Shown here in pieces: positions 44,201 through 54,828 of a stretch of DNA of 64,000 nt. How positions within the stretch are numbered: the stretch's first letter is position 1; each line of letters begins with the position of its first letter. The notes below the pieces were generated by a model. It was not told the origin of the DNA and ran no database searches. It saw only the letters and a list, made by a program, of their open reading frames with translations. The DNA comes from Evernia prunastri (lineage: Eukaryota; Ascomycota; Lecanoromycetes; Lecanorales; Parmeliaceae), in assembly GCA_003184365.1 (NCBI GenBank), contig NKYR01000027.1:186001-250000 (forward strand), in the 5' to 3' direction. Both the position numbers and the translations under genes were made by a program.

Positions 44201-44524
44201 ATTGCATATACATCTCGTCTATATAGTTCGCCGTGTTACCTTGGAGAAAAGAGTCACTGGGGTCCTATACATCTATCTCTCAGCTTCATCTCTCTCCAGG
44301 TTGTTTCCACCGGCCAGATTGCTTACCACGCCCTTATTGGTCTCCTCTGCAGCCACAGCATAATGCCGGCTTTGCAAGCGCTGTGATAAAATGGGAAGCC
44401 TTGCCGGGCGTATTGAGAGAATGGAGGAGGCTCTCAAAGTAGCAGCGGAGCGTGTTGACTGTCTAAGAGGGTAGACACCTCTTGAGAGGCAGCTGCCCGA
44501 CCTGTTGAGGGAGGGACGGAGCAT
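41249..44524 (-). CDS. KGD1: 2-oxoglutarate dehydrogenase E1 component, mitochondrial
   Basis: Three exons (44524-44327, 44264-41846, 41790-41249) with introns of 62 and 55 nt give 1052 aa, the normal length. Residues 1-55 are an Arg/Ser-rich mitochondrial presequence ending near LQSRHYAVAAEETNKGV. Then follow the 2-OGDH N-terminal motif (DSFLQGNTANYIDEMYMQW) and the thiamine diphosphate core (IGMPHRGRLNVL, HGDAAFAGQGVVYETM, NNQIGFTTDPRFARSTPYCSD, CYRKQGHNETDQPSFTQPLMY). A transketolase-like pyrimidine domain (GTFSQRHAVLHDQ; PHGYDGQGPEHSSGRMERYLQL) and a C-terminal domain (QEEPLNAGAWSF) complete the protein. It decarboxylates 2-oxoglutarate in the TCA cycle. The last junction restores RKPLILFFSKSLLRHP. 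Confidence 0.96.
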
Positions 44525-44802
44525 TATAAGCGACGTGAGTCTCAACAGACAACGGTCTCCATGGATCTGAGAGATATAAAGTACACTGTAGCAGAGCTGC
44601 TGTTGGTTAAGAAAGTAAATAACTCAACCAAGGTCAATTTTCAACGGCAGCGGCGACAACTCCGCTTTGCCCGCCAAGCCTAGAGTACATAAGGTTAAGC
44701 CTTGTCGGATGCAGTTGCCTTCCTCAGTCACCGACTTCTTTAATATGTGTCACACCTGCATGTGGGAATGTTCGTTGATCATGATATGGAGGTCCGATTA
44801 AC
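44525..44802. promoter_or_regulatory. Compact divergent promoter between KGD1 and TFB1
   Basis: Only 278 bp separate the start codons of KGD1 (minus) and TFB1 (plus), so both genes must share this promoter interval. No named element is recognised. A bidirectional promoter for a TCA-cycle gene and a general transcription factor is inferred from spacing alone. Confidence 0.5.
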
Positions 44803-46802
44803 ATGGCACCACCCAGAGGCTCTGCCGCTTATAAGAAGAAAGATGGCACCCTCGCTATCTCCAAGGACGGTCAGTCGGTGTCATGGACACCGGTGGCACC
44901 TCCACGATCAGAGCCAGCCTTAACACTGCCCGTCTCCTTAATCACCAGTGAGTGAAGGCCTTTGCGATTATCCTAATTTGCTTTTCCGAAGCTGAATGAC
45001 CCACAGACCTTCAACAGACACCGGCAACCAACCCGAAGGTGATGCTCAAAATATTTGCTCAAGCACCAGATACCACTGCTTCAGACACCCATACCTTCAC
45101 GTTCACGTCGCCCACGACCGCAAGGGCCGAGGCGAATACGATCAAAGATTCCCTCAGCAAGACCATCCAAGTCATGAAATCCGGAGGAGCGCTACCGGTT
45201 GCGCCGGGAGGAGCTGGGGGGTCCTCTGCAGCTATGGCTATCGCAAGTGCGGTGTCTTCAACCACTAGAGCAGGCGCAGATTTAAATGCCTGGTATGATG
45301 ACGAAAATCTAAAGAAAGATGTGGAGTTACAGCAGGCAGTACTGAAATCCAATCCATCGCTGTTAAAGACTCTCATGGAGTCCTTGCGGACGAAGCCTGA
45401 GTCCATTTCAAGTTCCCAATTTACGACCCAATTCTGGTCTACAAGAATACATCTTCTACGAGCGCATGCTATTGAGAAGAACCAGACTAGAGGTGCCTAT
45501 AATGTCTTGTCGAGTATCAAGCCCATGACGGTGGACAATGCAACCAAGCTTAACATAAGCAAAGATCAAATACAATTGATATTCAATCAACATTCTCTCG
45601 TCAAGCGCGTCTATGATGAAAATGTTCCAAAGCTTAGCGAAGAGGCTTTCTGGTCTCGCTTCTTCCAGAGTAGACTATTCAAGAAGCTCAAAGGCGAGAG
45701 GATAACGGAAGCCGATCCTATGGACAATGTACTCGACAAGTATCTACAGTACGATGATGAAGCGGAGAGGGCCAGGCAACTCATGGCGTCCCATGTTCCG
45801 CATATTATTGACGTGGAGGGCAACGAGCAGAACCACAGCCAGCGCAAGGGAAATCAACCGGATCTCACCATGCGCCCGAGTTCCTACGACAGGGTGCCAA
45901 TCATCCGAACATTGAACACTCTGAGTGAAAAAATATTGTCTCATGTAGCGCCTAACGATATCGATCCTTCTTTGCCCATAGGCGTTGATGAAGAAACATT
46001 CAACGAGCTCGCTCTACGCGATTTGCAAGGCGATGCTGCTGAAAACCGTGTGATACTGAATATCAAAGACCAAAGCCGCTTCTTCAGTTCTGACAAGCAA
46101 AGTGGAGTCTCCGCAGATGCGCTGCTCTATGCCAAGCAAGATCCGGTGAAAGTCCTGCGGTCAATACAATCGGACCTGGCGCGCGTCAGCTCTAACACCA
46201 ACCTTGAGACCGCTATCGGTGTAGATGACGATAGTGATAGTGACGATGACGAGGAGTCGAGTCCGAAAAAGGGCCACGCGGGCAGCAAAGCCAGTCTTTC
46301 CGAGGCCACAGCCCAAATGCTGTCCGCCATCGCTCAACAACGCGCCCAGAGCGACGACATTTCTGCTGCGTCGTCCGGCTTCTCCACGGTACAGACCTCC
46401 TCAACCTCTGGTCTTTCAGGAGCGATCTTTGACCGCCTCTCCCTCACACATGCAACCACCACCGAATTCCTCCAACATTTCTGGTCCGCTTTCCTTTCCG
46501 GCGACCCCAATCGGGCAAACGAAATTGGCAAGCTGTTCGAGACATTGAACAGAGCAATGGATCGCATCAAAGCGGTTGCTACGGACGCTGAAGCGGAGCG
46601 CCAAAAGGAAATCGACAAGTTGAAAAAACAGGTACAGGATTTTTTTGAGCGGACTGGCAAGAAACGGAGGATGGATTATGAGAGCACTCCGGGGGGCGCG
46701 AAGGCAGTGAATCAACTGTTGGCGCCTACGGTGAAGGCGATTGACGTTGCTACGAAGGAGTACAAAAAGGCTTTGGCGGAACAAAGTGAAGATGTTGCTT
46801 AG
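44803..46802 (+). CDS. TFB1: TFIIH core subunit Tfb1 (p62)
   Basis: Two exons (44803-44947, 45007-46802) with a 59-nt intron give 646 aa. The N-terminal PH/p62 domain (about 1-115) reads AYKKKDGTLAISKDGQSVSWTP, then SLITNLQQTPATNPKVMLKIFA across the junction. Two BSD domains follow: the first contains LLKTLMESLRTKPESISSSQFTTQFW, the second SEEAFWSRFFQSRLFKKLKGE. The C-terminal half has helical p62 motifs (ATTTEFLQHFWSAFLSGD; VKAIDVATKEYKKALAEQ). Tfb1 anchors TFIIH, which opens promoters and acts in nucleotide-excision repair; its PH domain contacts TFIIE, activators and Rad repair factors. Confidence 0.94.
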
Positions 46803-47212
46803 ATGGACTAGACAGCTAGTGGAGACCTATTTGTACCATAGGAGGGAAGGATGCATAGCGATGGTGTTCTCATCCACGATAGCTGTAAGCTTCTAGGAAG
46901 TCGACGTACTGAGTGTTCAGACTCATTGATAACATTATTGAAAGGGGATCTCGTAGCAGGATGCATCCTATGTTCACCCAAACCTACCGATCGTCTTAAC
47001 GGAGAAGGAGAGATACTGGGAAGAAAGGAGAGGATAAGAAGGGACGGAGACCTGGTATAAAGCGAAGTGAATTCTCTAGGTCCACCTTCACTCAACCTGG
47101 GTTTTCTCCCGCTCAATAGGCAGATCATGGTCACCCTGTCACCGCAAATACCAGCCAGACAACACAGAGGATCCTCATCTAATGCCTACCTATCTACAAC
47201 GATCGACCACAC
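46803..47212. other. Intergenic spacer between converging genes
   Basis: This is 410 bp between the stops of TFB1 (plus) and the NmrA-like gene (minus). Open frames on both strands are non-descript. I see nothing specific. Confidence 0.5.
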
Positions 47213-48124
47213 CTACGGCCTGTTCCTCCGGACCCACTCCTCCACACCCTGCATTTTCAAACCCCGCTCTTTGTTGAAAGTCTCGTCTTCACTCCAGGCC
47301 ACCCCCTTCCCCTCTGCAAACACGACCCGATACTTCTTCATCCCGTTACCCGGATCCTGAGCCAACTCTCCCTTCAGCATCTCCACGCTCCACTCCTCTC
47401 TCCCCACTTCCGTCCCCCAGGCCCTCTCCAGGATCTCCGCCAAACGCCTATAGCTCACCGTCTCGCCCGCGGTGAAAACGACGCCCTGGACCTCGGGCGC
47501 CGCCCACATGATCTCCGCGACCACCCTCCCGATATCCCCCGGCGTCGTCACCGTCACCTCGTTCGCCCAGTCCCCGAGCGCGCGGACGGTTGTCCGATCC
47601 GCGCTCACGGCGCCAAAGGACGGCTCGAAGAGGAAGCTGGTGAACATCCCCGTGGATACTATGACCCATCCGGTCTGTTGTTGTCCCCGCAACAGCTCGC
47701 GCACGTCCAGTTGCTCCGTGAACAGGTCCTGCGAACTGTCGCGGCCGATGGCGTCATAGTCGGCGCCGAACTGCCAAGGGATGTAGCGGCGGACGTTGGC
47801 CGCGAGGACGGCGCGGGCGATCTTGAGCTGCGTGCCGGCGCCGTAAAACATGCCGGTGCAGCCGATGACGGTGTCAAAGGGGGAGAACGCCTTTGCCAGT
47901 TCTTGTTCGCTCAGGGACGCAATGTCCCCTGACGTCACCGAAATTCCTAGACCGCCCAGCTCGCGGATCAAGGCGACTTTTGCGGGGTCTGAGCTGGTTG
48001 TTGTATTCGCTCGCAGTAGCACCGTGATTGAACCGCGTTGGGGATGGGCTGCGAAGGCTTTGAGGACGGCGGTGCCCAGTTCACCGGCGCCGAGGACGAG
48101 GACGCGCGTTTGGGAGGAGGTCAT
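47213..48124 (-). CDS. NmrA-like / isoflavone-reductase-like NAD(P)-binding protein
   Basis: This is a single exon of 303 aa from the ATG at 48124. RVLVLGAGELGTAVLKAF is a Rossmann GxGxxG motif near the N-terminus, and an Arg in VLLRAN is placed to favour NADPH. Family strings follow: VIGCTGMF, NVRRYIPWQFGADYDAIG, TGWVIVSTGMFTSFLFEP, and TTPGDIGRVVAEIM near the C-terminus. This group includes aromatic-alcohol and isoflavone reductases and the nitrogen regulator NmrA. With a complete cofactor motif and the IPWQFG block, an aromatic-compound reductase is more likely than a pure regulator. Codon use is notably GC-rich compared with its flanks. Confidence 0.85.
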   Translation of the reverse strand: MTSSQTRVLVLGAGELGTAVLKAFAAHPQRGSITVLLRANTTTSSDPAKVALIRELGGLGISVTSGDIASLSEQELAKAFSPFDTVIGCTGMFYGAGTQLKIARAVLAANVRRYIPWQFGADYDAIGRDSSQDLFTEQLDVRELLRGQQQTGWVIVSTGMFTSFLFEPSFGAVSADRTTVRALGDWANEVTVTTPGDIGRVVAEIMWAAPEVQGVVFTAGETVSYRRLAEILERAWGTEVGREEWSVEMLKGELAQDPGNGMKKYRVVFAEGKGVAWSEDETFNKERGLKMQGVEEWVRRNRP

Positions 48125-48310
48125 AATGGGCGGGCAAGGAGATACGGAGCTGAGGTGGGTATACTTTCGAATTAAAAGTTCAAGAAGGTGCTTCAGCAGC
48201 GAGTATTTATCTAGAAATTCGACCGAGCTTACCAAGCCGAGAGCATTATAAATCCATGATGGCTTGAGAAATGAAGATCGACGTAGCTTATGATATCACG
48301 TCGTGGGGGA

Positions 48311-48741
48311 CTAATTCACATCCTGCCCCGGAAGATAACCCAAGGTGCGCCATCCGGGGTAGTTCTCCGGAGTAGTTCCCGGGTAGGGTGTGAATGACTG
48401 CCCTATGGCATGCCAGCCAACACTGATTTCATACTGGAAATGTGACGATGAAAGAAGCGGCTGTTGTTGCATTTCTGTCGTAGCAACCATCAGAACGTCC
48501 ATGCTGAGTTGTGCAACGGCCCCCGGAGAAGCCGCTTGAGTACGAGCTTTTGCGATCGGACGTTGTACAGCACGGTGAGATTCAACCTGAAGCATTTAGA
48601 AACTTGGATGCATGAGCCAAAGAGGGGGGGGGGGGTCTAGTCACTCGTTTGTGTGCCAGTACAACGCTCGTGCGATCCCTCATCTCCGAGGTCTGACCAT
48701 CTGCTTGTAGAATGCAATCATCGCTCTTCGGACTTCGAGAC
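48311..48741 (-). CDS. Uncertain multi-exon gene, C-terminal part
   Basis: Two exons can be joined in phase: 48741-48645 and 48586-48311. They read SDDCILQADGQTSEMRDRTSVVLAHKR, then VESHRAVQRPIAKARTQAAS, ending YPGWRTLGYLPGQDVN. A further upstream exon ending at 48813 (HQCSFENLR) fits the phase, but no start could be placed before an in-frame stop near 48870. The 58-nt intron between the two exons contains a G12 run on plus. I do not recognise the protein; it may be a real small gene with a missed first exon, or a relic. Confidence 0.3.
48624..48635. repeat. G12 homopolymer
   Basis: An uninterrupted run of 12 G lies inside the proposed intron of the uncertain minus-strand gene. Confidence 0.8.
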
Positions 48742-49471
48742 CTAGATCAAAGGCGCAAGAGACATGCCTGGAGGTCTCAACGCCTTTCAGATTGACGGTG
48801 GCGGTTGCCTACCTCAAATTCTCGAATGAGCACTGATGGCCGCTGACCCACCCCCCGGAAGTCACGATCAATTAGCCAATGACCACAGTAATGGCCTTTT
48901 CGTATGATGGGAAGTCTGAGGCGAAGTCTGGAAACGTCGTTAACGCATATCAATAGTTCAGGGCCTTTGTCAAGAGTCCGGGGGTACTAGTGGAACAAAA
49001 TTATAACACAGAAAATAAGAGAACCAAAGGTGGTCAAGCGCAAGTTGGATTGGAGTCCACCATCCGCGAGATTCAGATCACAGAATTCGTTGTCAGCTTG
49101 TGGTGTCACCATTTGCTCGTATGCAACCCTTTTCGAAAACAGGCTTCTACACTGCTGCAAGGTACGCATCTATTCGGAATGAGGAGAACACACTGGCGAT
49201 ACCATGCATTACCTTGTTTTCGTTTCCAATTAGAATGTATCATCAGTCCGTGGACTTCCAGCGTCAAAACATCGAAGGGTCTCCTACCACCTTCTCTCCT
49301 CAAGCACGCTCATCTCTGATTGACCGTTGGGTTCCCATACAGATATCGTAGATCCTAGCACAGACCTCATCCGAGGGAGGGCAGGATTGACCCCGTACGC
49401 GGAACTTCCGACTACTTAACCCTCCAAGTGTCCGGGAAACCCCCCGAAATTATTCAATAATACTAGCCAGG
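48742..49471. other. Intergenic region
   Basis: This is about 730 bp. Its left part may hold the 5' exon of the uncertain minus-strand gene (up to about 48870), and its right part the promoter of the gene at 49472. Short plus-strand frames near 48990-49351 overlap each other in two frames and look random. Confidence 0.35.
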
Positions 49472-49927
49472 ATGGCCTCAAATAGTGGACCTCCCACCGC
49501 AGCCCCTCAAACCGAAACAAGAAAGTCTGCAACGGTTTCGTCTGTTCTCTACATTCTCTCATACAACGCCAAAGACTGGAGCAACGGGGTGAAGCTTCTG
49601 GACGGCAGCAGACCCAGAGATGAACGTCACGGGAACTTGGCTCTCTATCGATCGTTTTCGTTGGTCCAGGCCGCAGGGATCGAGTGGGCGCTTAAGCAGC
49701 TCCAGGACCGTCTTGACAGATACAGCCCACCTCTAGAAACCGAGGAGGACAGAGATGCAGCGTTTGATGACTGGTCAAAACATGTGTCGGAGATGGGCAC
49801 CTTTTGGTCGTACACGATCAGCAAGGGTAATGAGACATTGGTCGTGAGTGCTGAGGCGATTTTTATGTCTCTAGGCGATGTTGACGGAGGTGGACAAGGA
49901 ATAGCAGGCGAGGAGCAGCGGAGGTGA
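49472..49927 (+). CDS. Small hypothetical protein, 151 aa
   Basis: This is a single exon from the ATG at 49472. The sequence is mixed in composition, without a signal peptide or membrane helix. It contains VSSVLYILSYNAKDWSNGVKLLDGSRPRDERHGN, an amphipathic stretch SFSLVQAAGIEWALKQLQDRLDRY, and an acidic helix ETEEDRDAAFDDWSKHVSEMG. It ends with a Gly-rich tail. I do not recognise a family. The frame looks coding by composition and by its ordered helices. Confidence 0.55.
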   Translation: MASNSGPPTAAPQTETRKSATVSSVLYILSYNAKDWSNGVKLLDGSRPRDERHGNLALYRSFSLVQAAGIEWALKQLQDRLDRYSPPLETEEDRDAAFDDWSKHVSEMGTFWSYTISKGNETLVVSAEAIFMSLGDVDGGGQGIAGEEQRR

Positions 49928-51131
49928 AGGGAGTTCGAAAGAGTGAGTATACTCAGCGAACGTTAGATGGAGATGGGTAATTCAAGTTGTTCTTATACCA
50001 TGCTCATCCAAGGTAGACTCTCAAACAGGAAGAGCTCGAATCAACCTCCGCATCTTTCAGAATCCATACGGAAGTCTGCAACCAAAGTCCTGCACCCGCG
50101 CTCATAAGAACAGCCCCAACCTTTTTACTTTCGGACGTAGTAGGAGAGCCTAGAAGTACCTCTGAGAGAACATATTTTGAATTAAAGGAATTCCTCCGGG
50201 CTTGATAGGGGTGTCAAGCCCCCAAACAGGGTTGGGGCTTGGTGCGATCCCAAAGAGCTCCGGACTCAATGTCTAAGTTACCTTGCGTGGTGTTCCGACG
50301 TCTGAGCGCAAGAAATCTTGGGCAAGTGCAGGACTTTTTGATGCAAACCAGCTCACTAGTATTGTTCATACATGATACCATGTTGTAGAGTATGTCGTCG
50401 AGTTACGATACGGGGAGAATAAGGGCCAATGATCAGGGAGTTGGATCGCGCCAAAACCCAGAGAAATGAGGTGCAGAAGAGTTGTTCTAGAATCTAGATG
50501 TTGCTGCTACTGCAAGCTGTGCTTCTTGCATGAGATAAAGTAAGGTAGAGTACTCTAGGTACCTTAGGTACTGCCTACCTATGAAAGAATGAGAAAGGGT
50601 CCCGGGAAGAAGAAAAGGTGTCTCAATTGGCTCAATTAAACATCAAAGCAAGCCCCTTTTTTGATCAGCAAACAACCTGATCGTACGAGTATGAGCGTAA
50701 TAATTAAAGCAAGTACAAGTATTTTACGGAGTAAAGGAACATCAGCCTATGTCGCTAAAAACGGGAGGCGGCGTCTCCAAGTAAAAATGATCGAAATCTG
50801 CAGCTCGAGCCTTGAGCTTCACGGTTTCACCCAAACCCTACCTTAGTGCCCTTGCTCAACCCTTCCAAAAATACCAAACACAAAAAAACTTGCTCGAGGC
50901 CAGCTGTCACTACAATTGCAGACTGTACTGGGAATCTCCAATTGCATTGATAAGGCATAGCCAGCGAAGCAACCGATTGACATTTCTTCCCTCTTCCCTC
51001 TCTTTTTCAATCCACCTGTCTCTTTGTCCTTCCTTTGCTTACCTTCTAAACGGAAAGCCCACTTGCGAGCAAGTCTACACTACCCCACTATCGCCCTATA
51101 CCTTCCTTCGTAATTTCAGCAATTCTTCATC
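49928..51131. promoter_or_regulatory. Intergenic region and long leader of MPG1
   Basis: This is 1.2 kb upstream of MPG1. A CTAGGTACCTTAGGTACTGCCTACCTA stretch near 50554-50582 is rich in inverted TACC/GGTA half-sites. A pyrimidine-rich leader (50985-51040, ttcttccctcttccctctc type) precedes the start. No gene is supported. Confidence 0.5.
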
Positions 51132-52478
51132 ATGAAAGGTATGCTCCTGCTATCCTGTCCGCCCATCATTGTAGCATAGCTGACCGTTCATAGCACTCAT
51201 CCTCGTTGGAGGTTATGGCACCCGTCTACGACCTTTGGTACGACAACCTGTGCCTAGCGAGCACGATGCAGAGGCGCCATAATGAAAAGAGCTACATGTC
51301 TCTGACTACTGCCAGACCCTCCCCCTGCCGAAGCCATTGGTGGAGTTCGCCAACCGTCCCATGATCCTCCATCAGATCGAGAGCTTGGCAGCTGCTGGCG
51401 TCACGGACATTGTCTTGGCCGTCAACTACCGTCCCGACATCATGGCTAAAGCCTTAAAGAAAGTACATACGCCCACTTGAATCAAGACAATCTCGGACCT
51501 CAAGTCACATACCTGGCTGACAGTCTACAGTATGAGGAAGAATACAATGTGAATATCGAATTCTCCGTCGAGACGGAGCCACTTGGAACGGCAGGCCCTC
51601 TCAAGCTGGCAGAGAAGACCCTCGGCAAAGACGACTCGCCATTCTTCGTCTTGAACTCAGACGTCATTTGTGATTACCCCCTCGAAGAGCTTGCCGCATT
51701 CCACAAGTCACATGGGGAGGAAGGCACAATCGTGGTTACGAAAGTCGAGGAACCATCAAAATACGGTGTGGTCGTACACAAGCCAGATCATCCATCAAGG
51801 ATCGATCGTTTCGTCGAAAAGCCTGTGGAGTTCGTTGGCAACCGAATCAATGCCGGTCTCTACATCCTCAACCCCAGCGTTCTGGGCCGTATCGAGCTTC
51901 GCCCTACATCAATTGAGCAAGAAACCTTCCCAGCTATCGTCAAGGATGGCCAATTACACTCCTTCGACCTTGAAGGGTTCTGGATGGACGTTGGGCAACC
52001 GAAAGACTTCCTCAGCGGCACCTGCCTCTACCTCTCTTCCTTGACCAAGAAAGGCTCAAAGAAAATCGAGGCGTCCTCAAAACCATACGTCTACGGAGGC
52101 AACGTCATGGTTGATCCCTCGGCGAATATTGGCAGGAACTGCAGGATCGGTCCGAACGTCACCATTGGGCCAAACGTTGTCATTGGTGACGGCGTGCGAA
52201 TACAGCGGTCCGTGCTTCTGGATGGTAGCAGAGTCAAAGATCACGCTTGGGTCAAGTCTACCATTGTCGGTTGGAGAAGCACCATTGGCAAGTGGGCTAG
52301 GCTCGAGAATGTGTCGGTGCTTGGAGAGGACGTTACGATTGGGGACGAGATCTACGTCAATGGGGGATCGATCTTGCCTCACAAGTCGATCAAGCAAAAT
52401 GTTGATGGTACGTCATGTGTCCTTCTCGGAACTCACGATCGATGCTGACCCACCTAAGTTCCCGCGATCATTATGTAG
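51132..52478 (+). CDS. MPG1: Mannose-1-phosphate guanylyltransferase (GDP-mannose pyrophosphorylase)
   Basis: Five exons (51132-51138, 51194-51237, 51316-51462, 51531-52407, 52459-52478) give exactly 364 aa, the standard fungal length. Exon 1 is only 7 nt (ATGAAAG) and the last exon 20 nt. Splicing yields MKALILVGGYGTRLRPLTLPLPKPLVEFANRPMI, the nucleotidyltransferase signature with the pyrophosphorylase Arg and Lys. Later motifs are FVLNSDVICDYPL, DRFVEKPVEFVGNRINAGLY and FWMDVGQPKDFL. The C-terminal left-handed beta-helix has hexapeptide repeats (NIGRNCRIGPNVTIGPNVVIG) and ends NVDVPAIIM. It makes GDP-mannose from mannose-1-phosphate and GTP in the cytosol for protein glycosylation, GPI anchors and wall mannans. 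Confidence 0.96.
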
Positions 52479-53189
52479 AGGATGGAAGCGGCCACTTCTT
52501 TTCCACAGTTGCATTAACACTATCTTTGTTTGAAGCCTTGATCATCTTCACTCACCTTTGTCGGACGGGACATCAATATCTTTTGCATTGCATCGGTGCA
52601 GAGATTTAGAGAGCACTTCGCTTATTAGAAGGATGGGATAGCAGAGAGACACCACTGCTATGACATAGATAGAGCTTTAATGAACTTAAACCCCCGAGTG
52701 TCTCGTCCCCAGATTAGGGGCAATTGTACCCTCGAATCCATTTCGAGCCACGAACACCAGTCTTCGCGTCGCATCCTAAGTCCAACCATACTGTTGAGAG
52801 CACTGCTTTTATCACATCACTTGTAGGATATTCTCCCTGGAGGCCTTCGTTTGGCCTCCCAAATTCCTTTCAATTCATGTATCCAGTTGACCCGTAGAAT
52901 CGTCCAACCATTCTTCAGAATCCACTCGATCCCGTACTGCCCACGTTTACGCGTAGGACTTGTTTCCAGACCTTCTCACTAGCTACCTGGGCTTTTAGTC
53001 CTGCCCGCTCTCTCTCTCTGCGGGATGATGTCCTTTAGGGTCTTCCTAACCCCGTTACTTCCCACACCTATGGGAACCTCTGGGTTCCGCGTACCCTCCC
53101 CCCTCCCGACAATTTGGATGAGGTGTAGGCTCTGCGTGTGACTTCTTCTGAGAAATGATGTTTGGATGACCATATGTTGCCGATATTTG
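52479..53189. other. Intergenic spacer between converging genes
   Basis: This is 711 bp between the 3' ends of MPG1 (plus) and the exonuclease-like gene (minus). No feature is recognised. It presumably contains both 3' UTRs. Confidence 0.5.
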
Positions 53190-54110
53190 TCATAGAATAG
53201 GACGATGCGACTCATAATTATGTGAGTCCGAAGTGCCTTTCGTAGTCACGGAGTCCTCGAGTCTACTATCATTACTCTCATTCTTCGCTCTCCGTGCTGC
53301 CCGTTCTGCTCGAATCTGCTCCTGCGTTTCTATGCTCCACGACTTAGATTGATGTTTTCGATTCTTTTGAAATCTCCTCTGCTTCTTCTTGATATTCTTT
53401 GACTGAGGATCCGACTTTCTAGGTATGGAAACGTTTGTGATTGCCTTGAGTGCGCTCAGAATCTCTTGATGGTTGCTGTTAACCTCTTCCTCTGGATAAT
53501 CTCTTATTGCTAATAACAATAAGACCCGTAAAGTAAAGTAGGCGTCATTTCCCGCAGTGTGAAGATTTTGAAAAGGACATCGAAGCTCACTTAGAATGCT
53601 GCTGAGTGTGCTTGGAATGTTTGGTAGTATTTTAGAGGCAATCCTTCCAACATCTAGAATACCCCCGATCGACGTATGTAGATTGAAACCAAGAAGTTGT
53701 AAGACTTTTAGATCACTTCCGATACCATGACCCACAAGAATAATATTCCGAGTTCGTGGAATCAAAGACTCCAGATTGGAAAGGACATCTCGCTGATGTA
53801 TTGTAATCGTCTTTCCGAAGAGAAATTTCTTAGTGGTAGCGGCGCAATAAGAGGGTGATCCAGTCACGAAATTATACGCTGATATGGCAGTTTGAGGTGG
53901 CGACGAGATCAGATCCCTGCTATCCAGAATCGCAACACCCACTTGACTATTTAGATTCTGACTAGAATCCTGTCTGAAGTTCGACAGATACTCCAAATCA
54001 ATCGTAATAAAAACGGGTTTGTCCAAACGTTGAGACTCTGAAGGCTTAAGCCCGAGGGACTCTTGCAGAAGTTGAAGACCATTATTTGATATGGTGTAAC
54101 GGAGTGCCAT
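53190..54110 (-). CDS. DEDD-type 3'-5' exonuclease-like protein (Gfd2/QIP-like)
   Basis: The main exon encodes 306 aa from the ATG at 54110. Acidic catalytic motifs of the RNase H-like DEDD superfamily are visible: Asp and Glu in FITIDLEYL (ExoI), Asp in LVGHGIGSDLKVL (ExoII), and HTAGNDAYFTLRVLL (ExoIII, with the His of the DEDDh type). The C-terminus is very basic (KKKQRRFQKNRKHQSK; RAERAARRAKN) and could bind RNA. Relatives include Gfd2 (an mRNA-export-linked protein) and Neurospora QIP, an exonuclease of quelling; which one applies is not resolved. A 5' exon from an ATG at 54239 with a 45-nt intron would fit the phase (MNTSQERPFQREHAFRQMIA), so the start is tentative. Confidence 0.75.
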   Translation of the reverse strand: MALRYTISNNGLQLLQESLGLKPSESQRLDKPVFITIDLEYLSNFRQDSSQNLNSQVGVAILDSRDLISSPPQTAISAYNFVTGSPSYCAATTKKFLFGKTITIHQRDVLSNLESLIPRTRNIILVGHGIGSDLKVLQLLGFNLHTSIGGILDVGRIASKILPNIPSTLSSILSELRCPFQNLHTAGNDAYFTLRVLLLLAIRDYPEEEVNSNHQEILSALKAITNVSIPRKSDPQSKNIKKKQRRFQKNRKHQSKSWSIETQEQIRAERAARRAKNESNDSRLEDSVTTKGTSDSHNYESHRPIL

Positions 54111-54828
54111 GCCAACAATGATAATATATCTTCCTGTGGTAGGTTATGATAGCTGGCAAATTCCTCAGAGGAAGTCACTGGCAATCATTTGTCGGAAGGC
54201 GTGCTCTCTCTGAAATGGACGCTCCTGAGAAGTATTCATGGTAGTTTGTGGTAGATCGGTAACTTTTAAGGGAAGGAGATTGTGAGAATAATTGAGGGTA
54301 TTATTGAAGTTTGAAGTCGAGGTCCTGCGAGAGTCTCAAGTACTTAGACTCGGTTCGCTGAGGCGGTTCTGTAGAACCGGATGGCCCCACTGCCGGGACC
54401 CGCGCGGGTTCGAATCGTGTCTTTGCTCTAGAATTCCGCACAATTCTGCACATAATTGGTTCATCGTCTTGCAGCATGGCTTTAGATACAGTAACAATAG
54501 AATTTGGAGAGATGGCTAGAGCCTTTCTGGAGTCTTTAGAGCTACCTAAGTACACTCCCTCGAGTCAAGGTCTTTCGGCGCTTGCAAATCATCGCCGTAA
54601 CTGGAATTCTCGTAGAATTTAGGGGCTACCTTATTCCATGCAGGAATTAGATTAGCTTACGGAGTAGACTATCCCTCGTATCTGCAACGATAGGTAAATT
54701 GCGCAATTTGCCTACCGTTGCTACCGTCGGCTTAGACCATCTCAGATAAGTTGAAGTTGAAGTTTGAAGTTTCACCAATGAAACCAAGAGCACCGTTCGC
54801 GGTCTTAAAGTGATGATGCCTCCGGAAA
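54111..54828. promoter_or_regulatory. Divergent region with a tRNA-like fragment
   Basis: This is 718 bp between the exonuclease-like gene (minus) and the MFS transporter (plus). It may hold a small 5' exon of the former (to 54239). A 6-bp hairpin CGGTTC-TGTA-GAACCG lies at 54364-54379, and GCGGGTTCGAATC near 54404 looks like a tRNA T-arm entry. The matching stem and acceptor are absent, so no tRNA is called. Confidence 0.4.

Noticed and set aside
54329..54440. tRNA-like sequence (GGGTTCGAATC and a nearby 6-bp hairpin)
   Set aside because: The T-arm 3' strand does not pair with its 5' strand, and no matching acceptor stem or anticodon arm can be drawn.
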